64,000 bases of DNA from contig NC_064443.1 of NCBI RefSeq assembly GCF_023343835.1, positions 2,666,001 to 2,730,000 on the forward strand, written 5' to 3'. The notes below the pieces were generated by a model that saw only the letters and a program-made list of their open reading frames with translations, made no database searches and was not told where the DNA came from. Made by a program: the position numbers and the translations under genes. The DNA comes from Lagopus muta (Eukaryota > Chordata > Aves > Galliformes > Phasianidae). Numbering within the stretch: position 1 is the stretch's first letter; every line of letters begins with the position of its first letter. Of this stretch, positions 34,250 to 49,200 are shown in pieces.

Positions 34250-37200
34250 TCCACAGCTCCTTTGGGGCTTTTCAGTTACAGTGGAGGGGTCAGAGATCTC
34301 TGTATCCAAAGGGGAAATGTTTCTGTAGTCGTTTCTGGCTTCTATGCATAGCCCATAAACTTATGCTGTACCATTGCCCTCCAGCTGAGGTGTTTCTGTT
34401 ATCTCCATGTTGTACTCCAGGGATTCTTACAGGAAGACTTCACGCAGGGAGCAGATTCTGAGTGTGATAGCAGGAGGCACTGTGAGCCAGAAGGCAGAGA
34501 ACTGTGCTGCTGGGTGCTGATACTGAATGCTTCAGAGCTCTCCCCCTTTTTCTCCTCTAACACCTTCTGTCTGGATCTGCTTCCTCTGAATGTGGGCACT
34601 TGGCTTTTCCCCGGATCAGGGGTTCTTAGCACAGATGACCTTGCAGTCGCCTGCAGACACAGAGCGTGAGGCTGCTGGAAATCTGACCTGATGGTTTTGG
34701 CACTGAGGCTACAAAGATGGAAATAATCTGGGTTGCAGCAATTTCAGATTTGCATCCCTTAGGCTTTCCTGGCACCTGTTGAATGTTGTGATCTCTGTGC
34801 TGGAGGAGTTGGTTCTCATGCAGGACCATGCATGGTGGTTTCCCACCCCAGAGAAACTATTTCCATTGGAGTTTCTATCATAATGCCAGGAGCCACATGA
34901 GAGGATGAAAGGTGGTTAATCTAAAGTCTGTATTAAAGTTTTCAGGATCTTAAAATTCAGTTCCCTCTCTCCTGTCAGCTTCCAAAATCTTCTTTCCTTT
35001 CTTTTGCGTGCTGCACAGTCATGCATGCTTTATGACATGTTGAAAAGTGTAATGTTGGTAATAGCGGCAACAACTGAACTTAATAGACTAAGCTTGTGGC
35101 ACTGATTTTTGTTAGCTCTCACGCTGGAGTGACCTAAAGTCTCTGCCCTGTGGTAGATGTGAGCTGAGTAACTTCATGAATACAGGGTGTGTTGGTGGTC
35201 CTGGCAGTTCTGGAGCGTGGTCACACAGCAGATGTATGCATTGTGTGTGGAGCAAAGCTTCAGGAGTGGGGTAGCAAACACCATTTTGGATTTGTTTAGG
35301 CCAGGTCAGAAGAACTTCTAGTTTGGGCACTGATCTTTCTGCTGGTGGCCTTGTGCTGGCTGCCCTTTCAGGAGACATTCATCACATCTCTGAATAAAAT
35401 TTTGTCTGGATATCAGAGCTCAGACTTCAGAGAGGCCATGATGTTGTGAGAGCATCAATTGCTGGATATCAGCCCTTCAAAAAAAGTACAGAGCATGCTA
35501 ATGCCTCTGTCGTATCAGTACTGTAGGCAGAACCGTGAACCTTGTTAATAAGCTGCCTGTAAGGAAGGGCTGGGAACAGCACTTCAGGAAACTTGGTAAT
35601 CACAGCTAACGTGGAGAAGGGATTCAGTTGTTACTGGCAATGATGTGAACTCGTGTCTTTGAGCTTACATTGCTGGAGAAAGTGGCAGTGTTGCTGTGTG
35701 GTGCTGGTGATAAGCCAGGATAGAAGTTGTATCCGGTCCTGTCTGCTCCATTGGCTGAGTGAAGGACTCCTGATTGCCACAGCACTACAGTGGGTGAGCT
35801 GCTGCTGTTGGGAAGCAGTACTGCAGCCCTGTGCTATGGCTCAGGCACCCCCTGGTCCTCAAACCAGCATGCCACTGCCAGAACCAGAGTCCTGCACACG
35901 CCTTATTGCTGGAAACTGGAATCCTAAGGCTCTTCTTCTGCAGGCTGGCTCTGGCAGGTGGATGTGCCTGGTCTGTGGGCACCCTGGGGGAGCAGGGCCG
36001 TGGTGCTGTGCTGTCGTCACGGGAAGGAGCTGCTTCCTGCAGACCTTGCTGCTGTGTTCTGTTGCTGTCATCTTCACCCTGCTGTGCTCCAGCTTAGCAT
36101 CCTGCACCCTCTCCTGAATCGCAGGCTCCTAAACCTTCCCCTGGAGGAGCACAGCTTTGTATCTGCTGACTCCAGATAAGCCTTCTTGCTCCTTTTGTGG
36201 GTTCCTTGTAGCCTGTTGATGTGCTGGTTGAAAACCACTGACTTGATGCAGTGCTTCAGGAGATTCCTTGATGTAGTTTCTCTGCTTGGCAAAGAAAAAC
36301 GGAGAACAGAGCAGGCAGTGAGATTTTGAATTGGATTTTTCCAGGAGCTGAGATGAAATCCATTTCTCTTGGACTGATGCAACGTGGCTTGGTCACTCCA
36401 GGTATGCTGAAGTCCTGTTTTCTGCTTGTATATGGGAATTCACTCTGGCGTAGCTGAGTCCTTGAGCCAGTATTTTGGGGTGGGATTCTTCTTAAGTAGA
36501 AGCTTAGGATGACGGCAACTTTATCCTGAATGGCCTGACTCTTCCCACGATAGGTTTGGACCAGCAGTCTTGGTCTGTGCCAAGTGGAGAAGGTTACCTG
36601 GAGCATGGTGCTGCTTGGGCATGCAGCAGAGTGATCAGGGTAAAAGTCACTCGTGGTATGAGCAGAAGCAGATAGCCCAGCTCTGCAGCCTGAGCTGACC
36701 CAGGAGTAAGCACCTGCTGCCATCTCAGTGTGTGATCCAACTGAAAGCAGAGGCAAACGTGGACAGAGGTTTGTAAGGACAGAAGTTGCTAAGCGTGTTG
36801 GTCCTGGTTTCGCACTAACAGCACAAAAGCTGCCTGAGAGTTCAGGATGAAGTTTGGTGGCTGCTGCAGAAGTTATTGCTTTGGGAAGCTTGGTGATGTA
36901 AATCTACTCTAAAGCAATGGCTGTGAGGACCAGCAGGAGTAACTGAAGTTTCTGGTGTCTTTCTGCCTGGACTTTGTGATCACAGCCGGCTGAGCTCATT
37001 TCGACGTACTTATGAAGGCAAACAGCTGTCCTGTGTACCATCTCTCCTCAGTGGGGAGGAATGACCTGTGTTAGCAGGGCTGAAGTCTTGTCTTCTTTCC
37101 CTGGGCCTTGCTGGGAGGAGCGGATGTGTGAACTTACCTCTAGCAGTGACTAGTGGCAGGCCTCTTAGGAGCAGGAACACGGGTGGCTCGGCGTTGCCGC

Positions 37201-40200
37201 TGCCCAGACCGGCTGTGGTGCACAGGTTGCTCCTGCAGGAAGGAGGCCTCGTGGCAGCCTGCCTTCCATTTGCTGTTGGCAGGCTTCAGAGCAGTCCCTT
37301 GAATCAGAAAGCCGTACGAGAAAAGCACTGAATGCATTTATAGGTATCTTTTAAAGTGGCTGAAAGGCAACCTGCATTGGGTTGCTTGCTGCAGTGCTGG
37401 AGCAGGCTGTGGGTGTGGGATGGACCCATCCGGAGAGTGGAGTGGGGACTGCTTCAGTGCTGCCAGGATGCAGCTGTCTGTGGGAGCTGCTGCTGCTGGA
37501 GCAGTAGGGGCTGGCTGGGACAATAGTGGGAAACAAGTGGGAGATGTCCAGCTGAAACCAGTTTTAATTTATTTTTCCCTTATCTGTTGCAGTTGTTTGG
37601 GTTTTTCCTTGGCAGCTGTGGGCAGAACAATTTGTGCCAGAGGATTTTACAGAGCCCAAAGTTGGCGTGCTCTGAGTTGGTGCTGCGGGCAGAAGAGTCC
37701 TGCCTTCTTGTGCTGCTGCCAGGGAGCAGAAGTGCCCTTATACAGCCCGCATCCAGCAGGAACCTGTGCCAGGTGGAAAACAGCCTCTTGCTGGGTTCCT
37801 CTGCCAGATGTCGGTGCCCTGGTCTGGCTCTGCATGTGGCTTTAACTCCTGTGCCAGCACAGAGAGTACAGGGATGGACGTGCTTCCTCTGGAGGGGGCA
37901 CCAGCTTAGAAGGACTATGAAGCTGCCCTGTGTGGGTCTTCAGGTACGTCTGCCTGGCAGGAAGAGTTGGTCTGGCAAATCCGACCAGGCATTGAGTTGC
38001 TGGCAGTGAGGATCCATGCTGCTTATACAGCTGCCTGCGATGTCGTGCTGCTCTCAGGCCCTGCTTGCGTGAGCTCCTGAAATCTCCAGAGGCCATTGAA
38101 TAGGAGGAAAAGTGCACTGGGGTAGGAAGGAAGTGTGATGCATTGCACCACGTTGCGCCAGAGGCGAGGGCACTGCTTAGTGCATGCGCAGGGGTGTTAT
38201 TGCTTTGGACCTAGTAGCTGAATCCTGGGCTGCACATAAGGGTAAGGGTATTCACACACCACAGCTGTTTGGGGAGTGGGCTGTTAGACCCCTGTCCACC
38301 AAATGACACCTATTTTTTTCCTGTGAGCCAGGCAGGCAAAAGGAATGGGAAGTGATGACAGATGAGGAGCAGGGGACAGAAGAGAAGTGTCCTTGAGGAG
38401 CAGCAGTATTTACGTAATGGCTAACCCAACGTAAATAAGGAGCTGTGATTTTTACCTTGGAGCATCTGCCTGGGGGGGCTGCACTGACAGTACGTAGGCA
38501 GGTGGAGTGTGCCTCCTTGTTTTCCAAAGCATTTTTGACTGGATTATGGAAGCCTGCATACAGCAAGAGGAAGAGGGAGCCAGGGAAAGAAAGCCTGGAA
38601 AAGGTGTGCTTTTTTCATTGTTTGCTAGAGTGCTTCCTGGTTGGAAGAAACAGCTGGGGAGAGACTGTGGTTGTGCCTTTGACCACACAGCGGCCCTTCT
38701 GCAAGATCTGCTTTAATCAACCAGGTGAAACTTCAAGGACCTGTGTAACTGATCTCGCTAAACGCTGCCCATGAGTGCAGTGTAATGTGAAATAAGCACT
38801 GAGCATTGCCACAGGACCGGCTGCATTAAATGTGTGTTTAGTGAGCAAATCTGTTTTTCTGGTCCCTGTCACTTAAAATGACTGTGGCTGTGCTAAGAGT
38901 TCGTGGGACACGCTGAGCATCTTGTCCAAAGGCCCACATGGCTTTGTAATTGGTGCTGCCGTGATGTGAGCCCACGTTTGGGGAGCAGGATCTGTACAGT
39001 GGTGGAGCAGGACGTGGCCATGTGTTGGCTGTGGTGCTCGATAGCTGTTGGTGATGCGTGCCTGTAGGGAGATGGCTGTTACAGCAGCAGGATCCCCTTG
39101 TGTAGGGACACCTGGCAGGGCTGGGGGCTCCTCTGCTTCCTGACAGCCCCCTGCATTGTGGCTGCCTTCTGTCCCGCGCCAAGGCCCGAATATGTGGGTG
39201 CTGGATGATCCGTTTAGGCTGGAAATGCACTAACTTAACAGACCTTGGTGGGGAGCAGATCCACCCAGTGCCTCCCAGCCCTCTGGAACACGGACCCGTT
39301 GTGCTCACTGCCTTCCTGGGAGCTGCTGGCGGCTGCAGCACTGGATTTGGTAGCTAATGCTCTTTGGAATCAGTGTCATTTAAAAAGTATCCAGCCAAGA
39401 AAGAGCACAAGATGTAATTCCAACAGTTTTTTTTTAGAAGGGCGGTAGCTTCTATTAAAGGGAATCGGCGGCCATCCGCCCCATGCGTGCCCTGGGCTTC
39501 GTGGGTATTATCCACACTCCAGCTCTGCAAATTCCTGCAGAACCGGTGCAAAGCTCAGAGTGAAGCATTCCTTCCACGCACCTGCTGACGTTCACAGCAC
39601 AGGTATTTTGGTAGTTAACCCATGAGGCTTTGGAGTGCAAAGCAGAGGTGCTGGGAGTGAGGGATGAGGCAGAGCCTATTTTTACTCTGTCACAAACAGG
39701 GCTCGGCTTGTTTACTTTATACTCCGGAGCTGCTCAGGCTGGGGTGTTTTTTAACATCTGCTGTTGCTGTTGGATTAAAAACTCAAACTCTGGATATCAC
39801 AGGAAAACTCGTCGCTCCTGTGAGGTGCGGAGGCTGCTGCAGCAGCGCCCACCCAGTGCTGCTGGGGGGTCTGCAAAGGCTGTGGGCTGCTGCTGGGGCT
39901 GGGCCCTGTGCCATCCTGCAGAGGGGTGGCTGGTTGGGCTCAATGGCCACTGGTGACGTGCAGAATGTGAAGGTCTGGGAGCGGGGAGCCCAGGCTGTGT
40001 GCTGCGTGCTGTGCCCTCTCCTGCTGGTGCTCGCCTGAGGCTGGTGGAGTTGTGCTTCACGTGTTGCGTTGCAAACTTTTAAGCTCTTTATCCTGGCTTA
40101 TTGCTAAGAGCTATTAAAAGCATGGTGCGCTCACAGTGACGTGCGTGCTTTGCAGGGATGGGTCGCAGCCTCCTCACGTTGGAGGCTGGATGAGCATGTA

Positions 40201-43200
40201 TGGTGAGTGGCCCCGAGGGCCCCTATCCGCACAGGCTTGATCCTCCTCCTGCCCCCCAGCCCCTGGAAGCCATCAGCTCAGACTTCCAGACTGGGGTCTG
40301 CTGTGTGGCTTCAGGTTTGGTCCAGCCCCTGCAGTTTGCATCACTGAGCTGAGGCAACTGTACAAAGAACTAGCCAAGATATTGATTATTTAGCTCTTTT
40401 GCTAATAAATACCACTGATACTAATTTACAGTCATACTGTTGTGCACGCTTAGGGCTGCAAAGTCGGTAATTATTAATCTGAGATCTTAGAAGTCACACT
40501 TCAGAGCTGCCGTGTCGCCCTGCCCTCCCATGGCACTTGGTGTCAGGGTGCTCGTCCCTGCCTGCCTGCCTTCCCACAGCAAATCCTCCCCCACTGGTGG
40601 GAGGGTGAGTGCAGCACTGCAGCACTGAGCCTTCCGCTGCTCCCCTTGCTCTTCCCAAACTCCCAAATGACAGGACTCGTTATTTCTTTGCTTGCTGGTT
40701 CCAGCTCTGCTATATGTATATCAAACCTGGTGCCTCTGTTTGATTTGTGCAGTTCCAGCCCCACCTTATCCTGTTGCTGCCTGGTGCTGATGACCATGCA
40801 GATCCCCTACAATTGCTTGGCGCACGCTGGGTGCCTTGTGTCCTTTCAGGCAAATCACCCCGTGTCAGCCTTCATTCTTCTACCTGTGTCCCATTAAGCA
40901 CAAGCAGTTTACGTGCACATCTTCCTCCCAGTGCAGCAAATTGCCATTTTCCACGCTGCGTTTGCATTCCAGCAGCAGCTGTGTGGCTGGCTCTACTGGC
41001 TCCTGCAGGTTCCCAGCGGTGCTCTGACAAAGCTCCTGCTCACAGCTGCCCTGGAGCATTTATGACCCGAGCTGTACTGATGGGAAAGGAGACAGAGGGT
41101 CACCTGGCACTGATACTCCTGCTGAAATGAGCTGGTGCACCTTTGGTCTCCAAGCGTGGCTCCCAAGAGTTGGTGAGGTGTATCTAACACTTTGACTATG
41201 TGGTATGCCTTCTGTATCTGTCAGCCTCCTGGAGGTGAATTCAGTAACCTGGGGGTGTTTTCCCCCTTTTTGGTAACAGCCAGAGGAGAGCAGGAGTTCT
41301 TGCAGGGACAGTTGGCCTTTTGGTGTGGCTGATTCCTGTTTTTGAAAGTCAGATTCGAGTGTCAAGCAGGTAAAACAAGTGGGCTCCAAGTGCTTGGTCT
41401 GGTCTCCAAGGAAAACGCTTTGTGCTTGGCCACAGACCCATCTGCTCAGTGTGCTTTGGATTAAGCAGGCCTGCATTTGTTTGCGAATATTAATATTTGT
41501 GTACTGTAACACATCCACAAACATTTGTGCTCTGAAGGTTCAGCTGTGTTTTGTCAGCATCCCTGGTGCACGAGAGCCCGTATCCCTGGCACGCTGGGCT
41601 GTGGGGTGATGCATTTTCCCTCTGTGCAAGGCTTGGCCAAGTCTTCAGGGGAGAGCAGACGTCAGATGGGCTTTGGCCCATGGCAGGGCAGGATTTGTGT
41701 TCTGGCCGGAGCACAGGCACAGCATCCAGAAATCACAGCTGGCTGTGTGCTGTGGGGCTTTGTCCCTGAGAGCAGTGCCTCGTAATAGAGTTACTTTGCA
41801 CAGTTACTGGTGTATTTTCTTTCACTACCTGGCCAGTAAAAGGGAAAAAACGAGGTTAGGAAATAAGACCACCTCTTGTGAGCAAAGCAGAGTTGATTTG
41901 TAGAGCTGAGGCCAGGTATGTTAAAATTCTGTCACAGGTGTATTTGTAGACAAGGTCCTGGAAAAAAAGGAAAAAATATCAAGGAAGCAAGAACCACAGA
42001 AATGATCCCATGAGGTAACACAGCATGGCTTTACGATAAATGAGGAGCAAATTGGGCTGGCAGGTGCAGGTCTAAAACGTGAGGCATTGCATTGAGGGTG
42101 CTCAATAAAGTAAGTTTTGAAACAAAGTGACTTGGAATACTCGGTTATAGAGGACATACTTGTGGCTTAAAATATCCCTGGAAGAGCTGTGCTGCTGGAC
42201 AGAGCAAGTTTCCCAACTTCTATTTTCAGCTTTTCCAGAGATTTCCATAGTTCTTGTGGAAGGCTTTTCCCCTGTGTGCTGCCCCAGCCCTCCTGGGCAT
42301 CCTGTGCTACCATGTATTTGCAGTTTGATTTGCCAGGTTTGCTGCGCTGACTTCAGCCTGGCTTTCCCCACACTTGTTTCCTCCAGCAGTGGGAAGGTGT
42401 CAGGTGTGTTTTTATCAACAGGAAGAGGCCGAAAGGCGAGGGGACAGTTACCATAACCACCTTATCACCAGCAACTTCCAGACCTGAAGGAGCCGAAATC
42501 GGTGTTTGTCACTCCTGCAGAGCAAACAGCCGTGCGAGGGCTGTGGTAAATGGAGGCAGGGCTGTCTGCCTAAGGTCAGCGTGTATTTCACTTTCTGGGA
42601 CAAAGGCTACTTAGACATCTGGATTGCAGTGGGGATTTTAGGGCAAAAACCAATTACTAGTTTGCTGTGGATGAAGAATGGCTGCTCGTTGCGTGAGTGC
42701 GCTTCCACCAACTTAGTGCTGCGCTGAGCTCGTGCTCCAGTGCTTTGGGATGGAAAGCTGCAGTGCAGAGCTTGTTTGGTGCCCTGGGAACGTGAGGCTG
42801 AGCAGACCTTTCCTGACCTTCGGGTGCACTGAGAAAACAGGCTGGTTTTATGGACAGTTAATTTATAGAAAGTTCCTGTTTAAATTTCCTGCAGGAGCCA
42901 TAAAGCCAGAGGACAGCTGCTCCCGTCGCAAACCAAAGGCTGCTCCCACCTGGCCTGTGCAGAGCCAGCTGCAGGGAGCTTTGGGACAGAGCCCTCAGGG
43001 CTGCTCTGCAGAGGAGCAGCCCTGCGTGTCCTTTGGAGGTGTCCTGGCTGCTGAGATGGCTCCTGGGGCCAAGTCAGGGATATCTATCAGCTTTTGTATT
43101 GCGTTCACTCTGGTTTTTGTATTGGTTCACTCTTGGTTCACTCTACTCAAGCGTGGCTTAAGGAGTGTGTGTAGGTGGCAATAACTAACGGTCCAAACCA

Positions 43201-46200
43201 AAACCTGTTTGGCATTTTTTTCCCCTTGCAGGCACAGGGATGGCTGCATTTATTTCCTGCTGCTTTCTCCCTTCTTCCCCAAAGACAGAAATAAGCAAAG
43301 CCTTGTAGACTTGCAGTTGTTTGTGCTGCTTTCAGTGTGAAGCAGGCAGGGTGCCGCAGCACACCCTGCACACAGCTCAGCTCCCTGCAGCAGCTGGGCT
43401 GCTCTGCTCTCAGCAGGAGCACACACTAATAATTCTGATCCTGATAGCTAATTCTGATCCAGTTTGATAGGGATCGGGATCTTACAGACACCGAGCTCTC
43501 AGGAGAGCCCTGTGATACTCGGTCTGTCCTGCTGCTCAGAGCTGCTTTCTGCAGGCAGGTAGGCTCACGTTCCACCTCCCTGCTTTGGATCCCTTTACCA
43601 TTTCTTCTTCTCAGCCTCCTTGCCACATTAAAGCTAAGATGAGAAGGAAAGAAAAACTTCCAGCTCATACTCAGGGCTGAGAACCAGAACTGGGAGGTGC
43701 AGGAATCCATCCCATGAATACTTGGAAGGCAGTTTCTTGGCTCGGGGTGTGCTGGGGATTTGCACCCTGGCTGCCCCCCCATCCCTACCGCCTGTCCCTG
43801 CTCGTCAGCCCTCGCCGCTGGGCAGTCTGTGCCCTGCTCACAGGCTGGCCTTCCTCACGCTCCTCACGTCTTTCTCCCAGGCTGTGGCTCACCGGGGCAG
43901 AAAACGACTTTGGGGTGAGTGGCTGGAGGGTTGGAGAGGCTCTTGGAGCCCCTGCTTTAGTTGGCAGCTGGGCACTGAGTGGTGGTGGGATGTGGAAGCG
44001 ATAGAAGGGAGCATTGAGCTCTGTGCAGCTCTCGCGTGGTGCGGGGGTTCTTCAGTGTACTCCTTGGGCAGGTTTCTCCACCTGATAGAGGAAAACTCTT
44101 TGGTATGTCAGGGCTTGAAACCTCTTAGTTTTGTTGAAGCCAGGGCCTGTTTCTCTTCCTTTAAATCTCTGCAGCAGTTGATAAGCAGCTGGTCCTTTCT
44201 CAGGGAGAAAACGCTGCAGAAAGAAATGCCAGGAATGCGAACAGCAGGTGGGGACTGGCAGATGTACATATCAATCACGACAGACTGACACAGGGGCTCA
44301 TTCCACAGCAGAGCCTCTGTTTGCCTCTGGCTGGCTTTGTGCAAACCACTCTGAGCCCCTCCGGCCTCCGCTGGGGGTTTATAGTGGGGCAGCTCTTGGG
44401 CTGTGCTGGGGAGCCCTGTGCTGTCCTGGGAACGGGACCCTTGCTCCAGGGATGGGGGCAGAGCCTTTGGAGCACGCTGCTGGGACTCGGCGGCGTTCCT
44501 AATAACTAACGTGCCGCACCTCGGGATTGGGCAGCCAGGGATCTTGCTGCCACGTTGCTGAAGAGGCGGGCGGGCTCAGTGAGTTCATTGAATTTGCTGC
44601 ACTGTTGCATTTTAAACCATGACTTCATCCCTCTGAGGAGTCTGGAGTCATTTCCGTGGACAAAACCCCTGCTTGGAGACGGTGGTTCTGTGAGGTCACC
44701 TGTACTGAGCGGTGCGGGGCCGCGCAGCCGCAGGAGTGCATGGCACGGGGCTGAGCGGGACTGGGAGCCGTGGCGGCGCTTCCTGAGCTCGCTCCTTGCA
44801 CCCACTGCTGCTTTCTGAGTGCCTGGCACTTGGTGGGGAGGCGTCTCGCAGGGGCAGAGCAGCTGGGCTACGTGAAATGACAGAGTGAGTGGTGAGAAGC
44901 CTTGAGAGAAACCTATCTGTGAGCGGCGTTCCTGTGTGTGATGGCAGTGCGTGTTGCAAGCGGAGCAAAGCTGCTGTCACAAATGACAAATGACGTTTTG
45001 GGTGCTTTTCCCAGGCTCTGAGCTTTCGTTCTGGCTGACGTGCTATGGGATATGTGATCTGAGTGCTTTGGTCCGCTTTGCTTTGTCTGCACAGTGATTC
45101 CTGGAAAACCCAGAATAAAAGTCGTGCTGGTGGGGCTGTGGTCAGACCTCCCCCGTTGTGATTGATCCCCAGGGCGTTCTGCTGGGCTCGGCCCGAGCAG
45201 CTGCTGGCTGTGGGGCTTCAGGTCAGCCAGCTCCGGATCCCAGGGATTTGGCTGTCCCCGAAAGCCAGCAGTTCCTTGGGTTTGCAGGGATGGTGCTGAT
45301 TTACACAGCTGATACGTTTAACAAGTGAAGGCACATCTGCCCCAAGTCCTCTCATCAGCTTTTCTTTGGATCATCGCTTGTTTTAGTGAAAGAGCAGTGT
45401 AAGAAAGGGCTACCGTTCCCAAGTGAGAAAGGCAGCGAGAGCAAGAAGGTGGTCACTGCTGGGGCACGGAGCAAAAACACAGGAAATGTAACTTTTTCCA
45501 GCTTTAAAAACCCATTTTCTTAGCTCCCCATCAAAGGACTTGCTCAAACTAGTCCTTGTTGAAGCTGCAATAGGTAGCCATGACGAAACTCTTGCTGGAG
45601 AGGTTGTGTCTGGTGCTGGTTCACTCTTGAGCTGGCCCTAGAGTTTCCCATGCTGTGGGTCTGCCTCATGCTTGTTTTTAAGCTTTCAGCAAAAAACAGT
45701 TCAGACGTTTTCAGGAGTTAAAGGCAGAAGTGCCCGAAGTTTTAAGTATTCAAGAGAACAACAAAGCTTAACTGTTGTGCATGGAGCTGCCTGCTGTTGT
45801 CAGTGTCCAAGGGCTGTGCTCCAGGCACAACTGCCCTGATCTTATCACCTGGCAGGCACCAGAATGGCTTTGCAGACCTGCCACTCAGATGCTATCTAGG
45901 AAGGGCCGGGTTGGATGGGCTGTGGCAGGGCGGGGACACCTGGGGACACTGGGGGGGACAGCCCTGTCCCCTCACTGCTGCCTTGTGTACGGCCACAGCC
46001 AGCTGAGGAGCTCCTGTGTCTTGTGGAGAGAGAAGCCCAGAGAAGGTGCAGGACGAGGAGCACGCTGTGCTTGCTGTGACCAGTTCACGGGCAGCCCGAG
46101 CTCAGGTATTCTCACTTTTAATCCACTATTTGCAGCTTGTTCTACCCACAGCAGCATCCTGCCTTGCGGGCGGTGCGGGGCTCAGCCTGCAGTCATAGCA

Positions 46201-49200
46201 GCTCATCTTCTGGTTGTCATGAGGCAGCGAGGGGCAGCCTGGCTTCTGCTGCCCTTCTGGCTTCTGCTGCTGTTTCTGGCAGTCGCTTTGTGCGTGAGAT
46301 GATTCGGTTCATCTGGTGGTTTTACGTGCACTTTGTTGCAGTGAGGTTGGGGAGGCCTTTACCTTGAACTCGAATTATGTCCCCATACTGCACCTTTCTT
46401 GTTCTTTACAGCACACCTCTCTCTGGCTGCGTGCTGTTTTAGTTTTCTGCTCTGCTGTGCAGGTTCCTGTTAAGCAGGGAAGTGCCTGGAGACTGCAGCT
46501 GCTAAGCCAGGGTTTCTCTTCTCCGTTTCTAAAATTTGAGCTGCACATTTTTCCTTAGAGCTTTTTACTGAACCCAGAGAGGCACCAGGCCTGGATTCTT
46601 CTTAGCAGGTGGGCTGTTGGGAAAGCTGGAAGTTAATCCTGGCTGCCCTGTAGCCATTCGTGTTTTGGTAATGAAGTCTACCCCCTCCAGGTGAAGGCAT
46701 GAAGCTGTGGCCAGGCTCTGTACCTTGGTCCTGCTGTAGGAGCAGTAAGATAGAACTGCAGCTGTGGCACCGTGTGATCCTGCAGGGCTGCCAGGTCTCC
46801 TGGGACCCTGCAGCTCTTCCCCAAACCTGTAGCCCATTAGCAATAGCCAGCCAAGGAAGTGCCATATAACCACTGAAGTAAGATAGCGTAAGCAAATAGA
46901 AGCTTTGGTGCAGGTAATTGGGTACCTAATTGCTGTGTTTGCCACCTGGGGACTGGAATTGCTCTCTGCTCTGGAAGCTGAATGGGCCATACTGTGATAA
47001 GCAGTTTAATTGTTTCCCTGCATCTGCTGCAGCATTATAAAACCAAGGCAAGCCGCACACACCTTCAGAGCTTAACAGCCTCGCTGCAACTCCGAGCCTG
47101 CTTTTTCCTGTGGCGCTTGAGCATCCCTCTTCATGCAGCCCTTCTGTTCTCCACACCCTTTATCTTTGCCTATGCTGTGTGATAGCAGTGAGCCATTGAG
47201 CTTTTCTGGAAAGCTGTTCAGATCTGTGCAGTTATTAGCTGTAAGGAGGTGAGTGTGCACACAGAGAGGAGGGTCTCCTGGGGGTGGGATGCCCTCTCCA
47301 GCCAATTGTTGGGGTCTGGGCATTATTTTCATAGGGAAGAGTAGATGGGTGCTGAGCAGAAATCACACTTAATTTGACTTGAGGGGTGGCATTTGGAAGG
47401 AAAGGTGTGGGGTGTTAAAGGCTCTGAGTGCTTGAGGCTGTGAAATGGGCTTGTCCTGCTTCCTTTGGGGCACTGCTGGGTGCCTGTGCCTGCAGGAACT
47501 GAGAGCAGGGCACAGGGGCACTGCTTTGGGGGTGAGGCAGGGAGATGGTGCTTGGGGGGGACAGGCACGAACTGGTACAGAACCTGGCTAAGCACTGGTG
47601 TAATTTTCCTTGTTGCCTCAGAATGGCATTCAGCCCTGTTTTCCTGGGGCAAACACTGGTGCTTTAATGACTTTGCCCCCATTCCTGGGATTCCTGCAGG
47701 TGTGTTACCTGTGCTTCGCTTCTTTGCTTTGTCCTGGGAGAGACATCGGCCCAGGATCTGGCCCATCTTCTTACTCCAATTTCTCCTCCATAGTTTCACT
47801 CCACCTTTACTCCACCTAGGTGTGAAGAGGGAGTTTCTTGCTCCTGAGGTTTGGGCTCTGGCAGCAGCAGGAGGTGTTAGTGCTGGACTTGCAGCTAAGA
47901 ACAGATGCCCAAATCCCACCTCCACTCCTTACAGTGGAGTTTGTGGCCTTGGAATCATTGGGTTTGGCATTCTGCTCTGTGATGCCAGAGCAGGGTGTGG
48001 AGGAAGGCTGAGCTGTCTGTGTGCTTCAGGCCCCCCCCCCTGGGCCCAGGGTGACCTGGCAGCAGGGCTGTAGCTGCAAAAAACCCCACACAGAACCAGG
48101 TGGGTTGGTTTTGAATTGGCTTGTGCCACAGCAGCAGGGAAGCAAATGGACACCCCGAGCCAGGTCCCTGCTTTACCGTGGCTTTCAGACTGCTGGCATG
48201 GCTGGGGGTTGTGGTGAGGAGTTGGGAGTCCTAGCCAGGCAGTCAAAGCCTTCACCCTCTGCTCTCCAGCAAGAGAATACCTATAAACATGTGCTCTGTG
48301 CAAAGAGCTTGTCGGTCTGATGGAGTTTGGTGACTCCTGAGGATCTTTAGGATCTTTAATTCCTCTTTCAGAAGCTTTCTTGGTCTGAGCTCTGCTTCAT
48401 TTCATAGCTTTCCCATTTTATGCTGGATGGTTAGAGCTGCAGTGTGCTGCCAAAAAGCGTTTACAATGGTTTTCCTGAGAAACACTGAAAGTTGCAAGTC
48501 CAGGGCTGAGGCCCTGGCTGCTCTGCACAGATTGCTCAGTGGTAAATGTGTTCAGAGGGAGAGCTGTGGCAGTTCCACTCACTGAGCAATAAGTCAAGGC
48601 AGAGCAGCTCCATCGAGCTGTGTCTTCATGCTTTGGCTTGGGGCTGCAGGGCAGGGTGCAGGAACTGATGGAACAGCGAGATGCTTCCAAACAATGTGCT
48701 AGCCCTTAGCTACGCAGCCACTAAGGACATAAATGATGCTGCCTATGTAACTGGAGTGCTGGAAACTGGCTTGCCTCGCTCCCTTGTCTGTCTCCCATCA
48801 GCTCTTGTGCCTCATGTCCCATTGGTAGCAGCAGTCAGGCTCCTGATATGGGAGAAGGCCTTGAACCCGTCCCTCCAGTCCTGCCTGGTGCCCCGAGCTC
48901 AGCTGATGGGAAATTGTTGCTTAAAGAACGCTTCCAAAGACCCTCTTGAAATACTTCACTATCTGAGGAATTCCGTGGAATACTCAGAAGGTGATGATAA
49001 ACCATTGGAATGTGGCTGCCTATCCATAAAACCATCCAGTGAAACAACGTTCAGATGAATGCAAAACCTCATTCAATCTCCCCTTTTTGCTGTGGTTTGG
49101 TGCCTGCAGGCCTGGGGTTGTTTGCTCCTCACGCTGGGATACACAGTGTGCTGCCAGGTGCCCCTCGGTGCCACCAGCACAGCCGAGGTTTGCCTGTGTG

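Noticed and set aside
35653-37845. Several + strand frames of 140-155 codons in the long intron, including Trp/Cys-rich ones
   Set aside because: No conserved family, no consistent splice borders and overlapping frames on the other strand. They fit chance in GC-moderate DNA.
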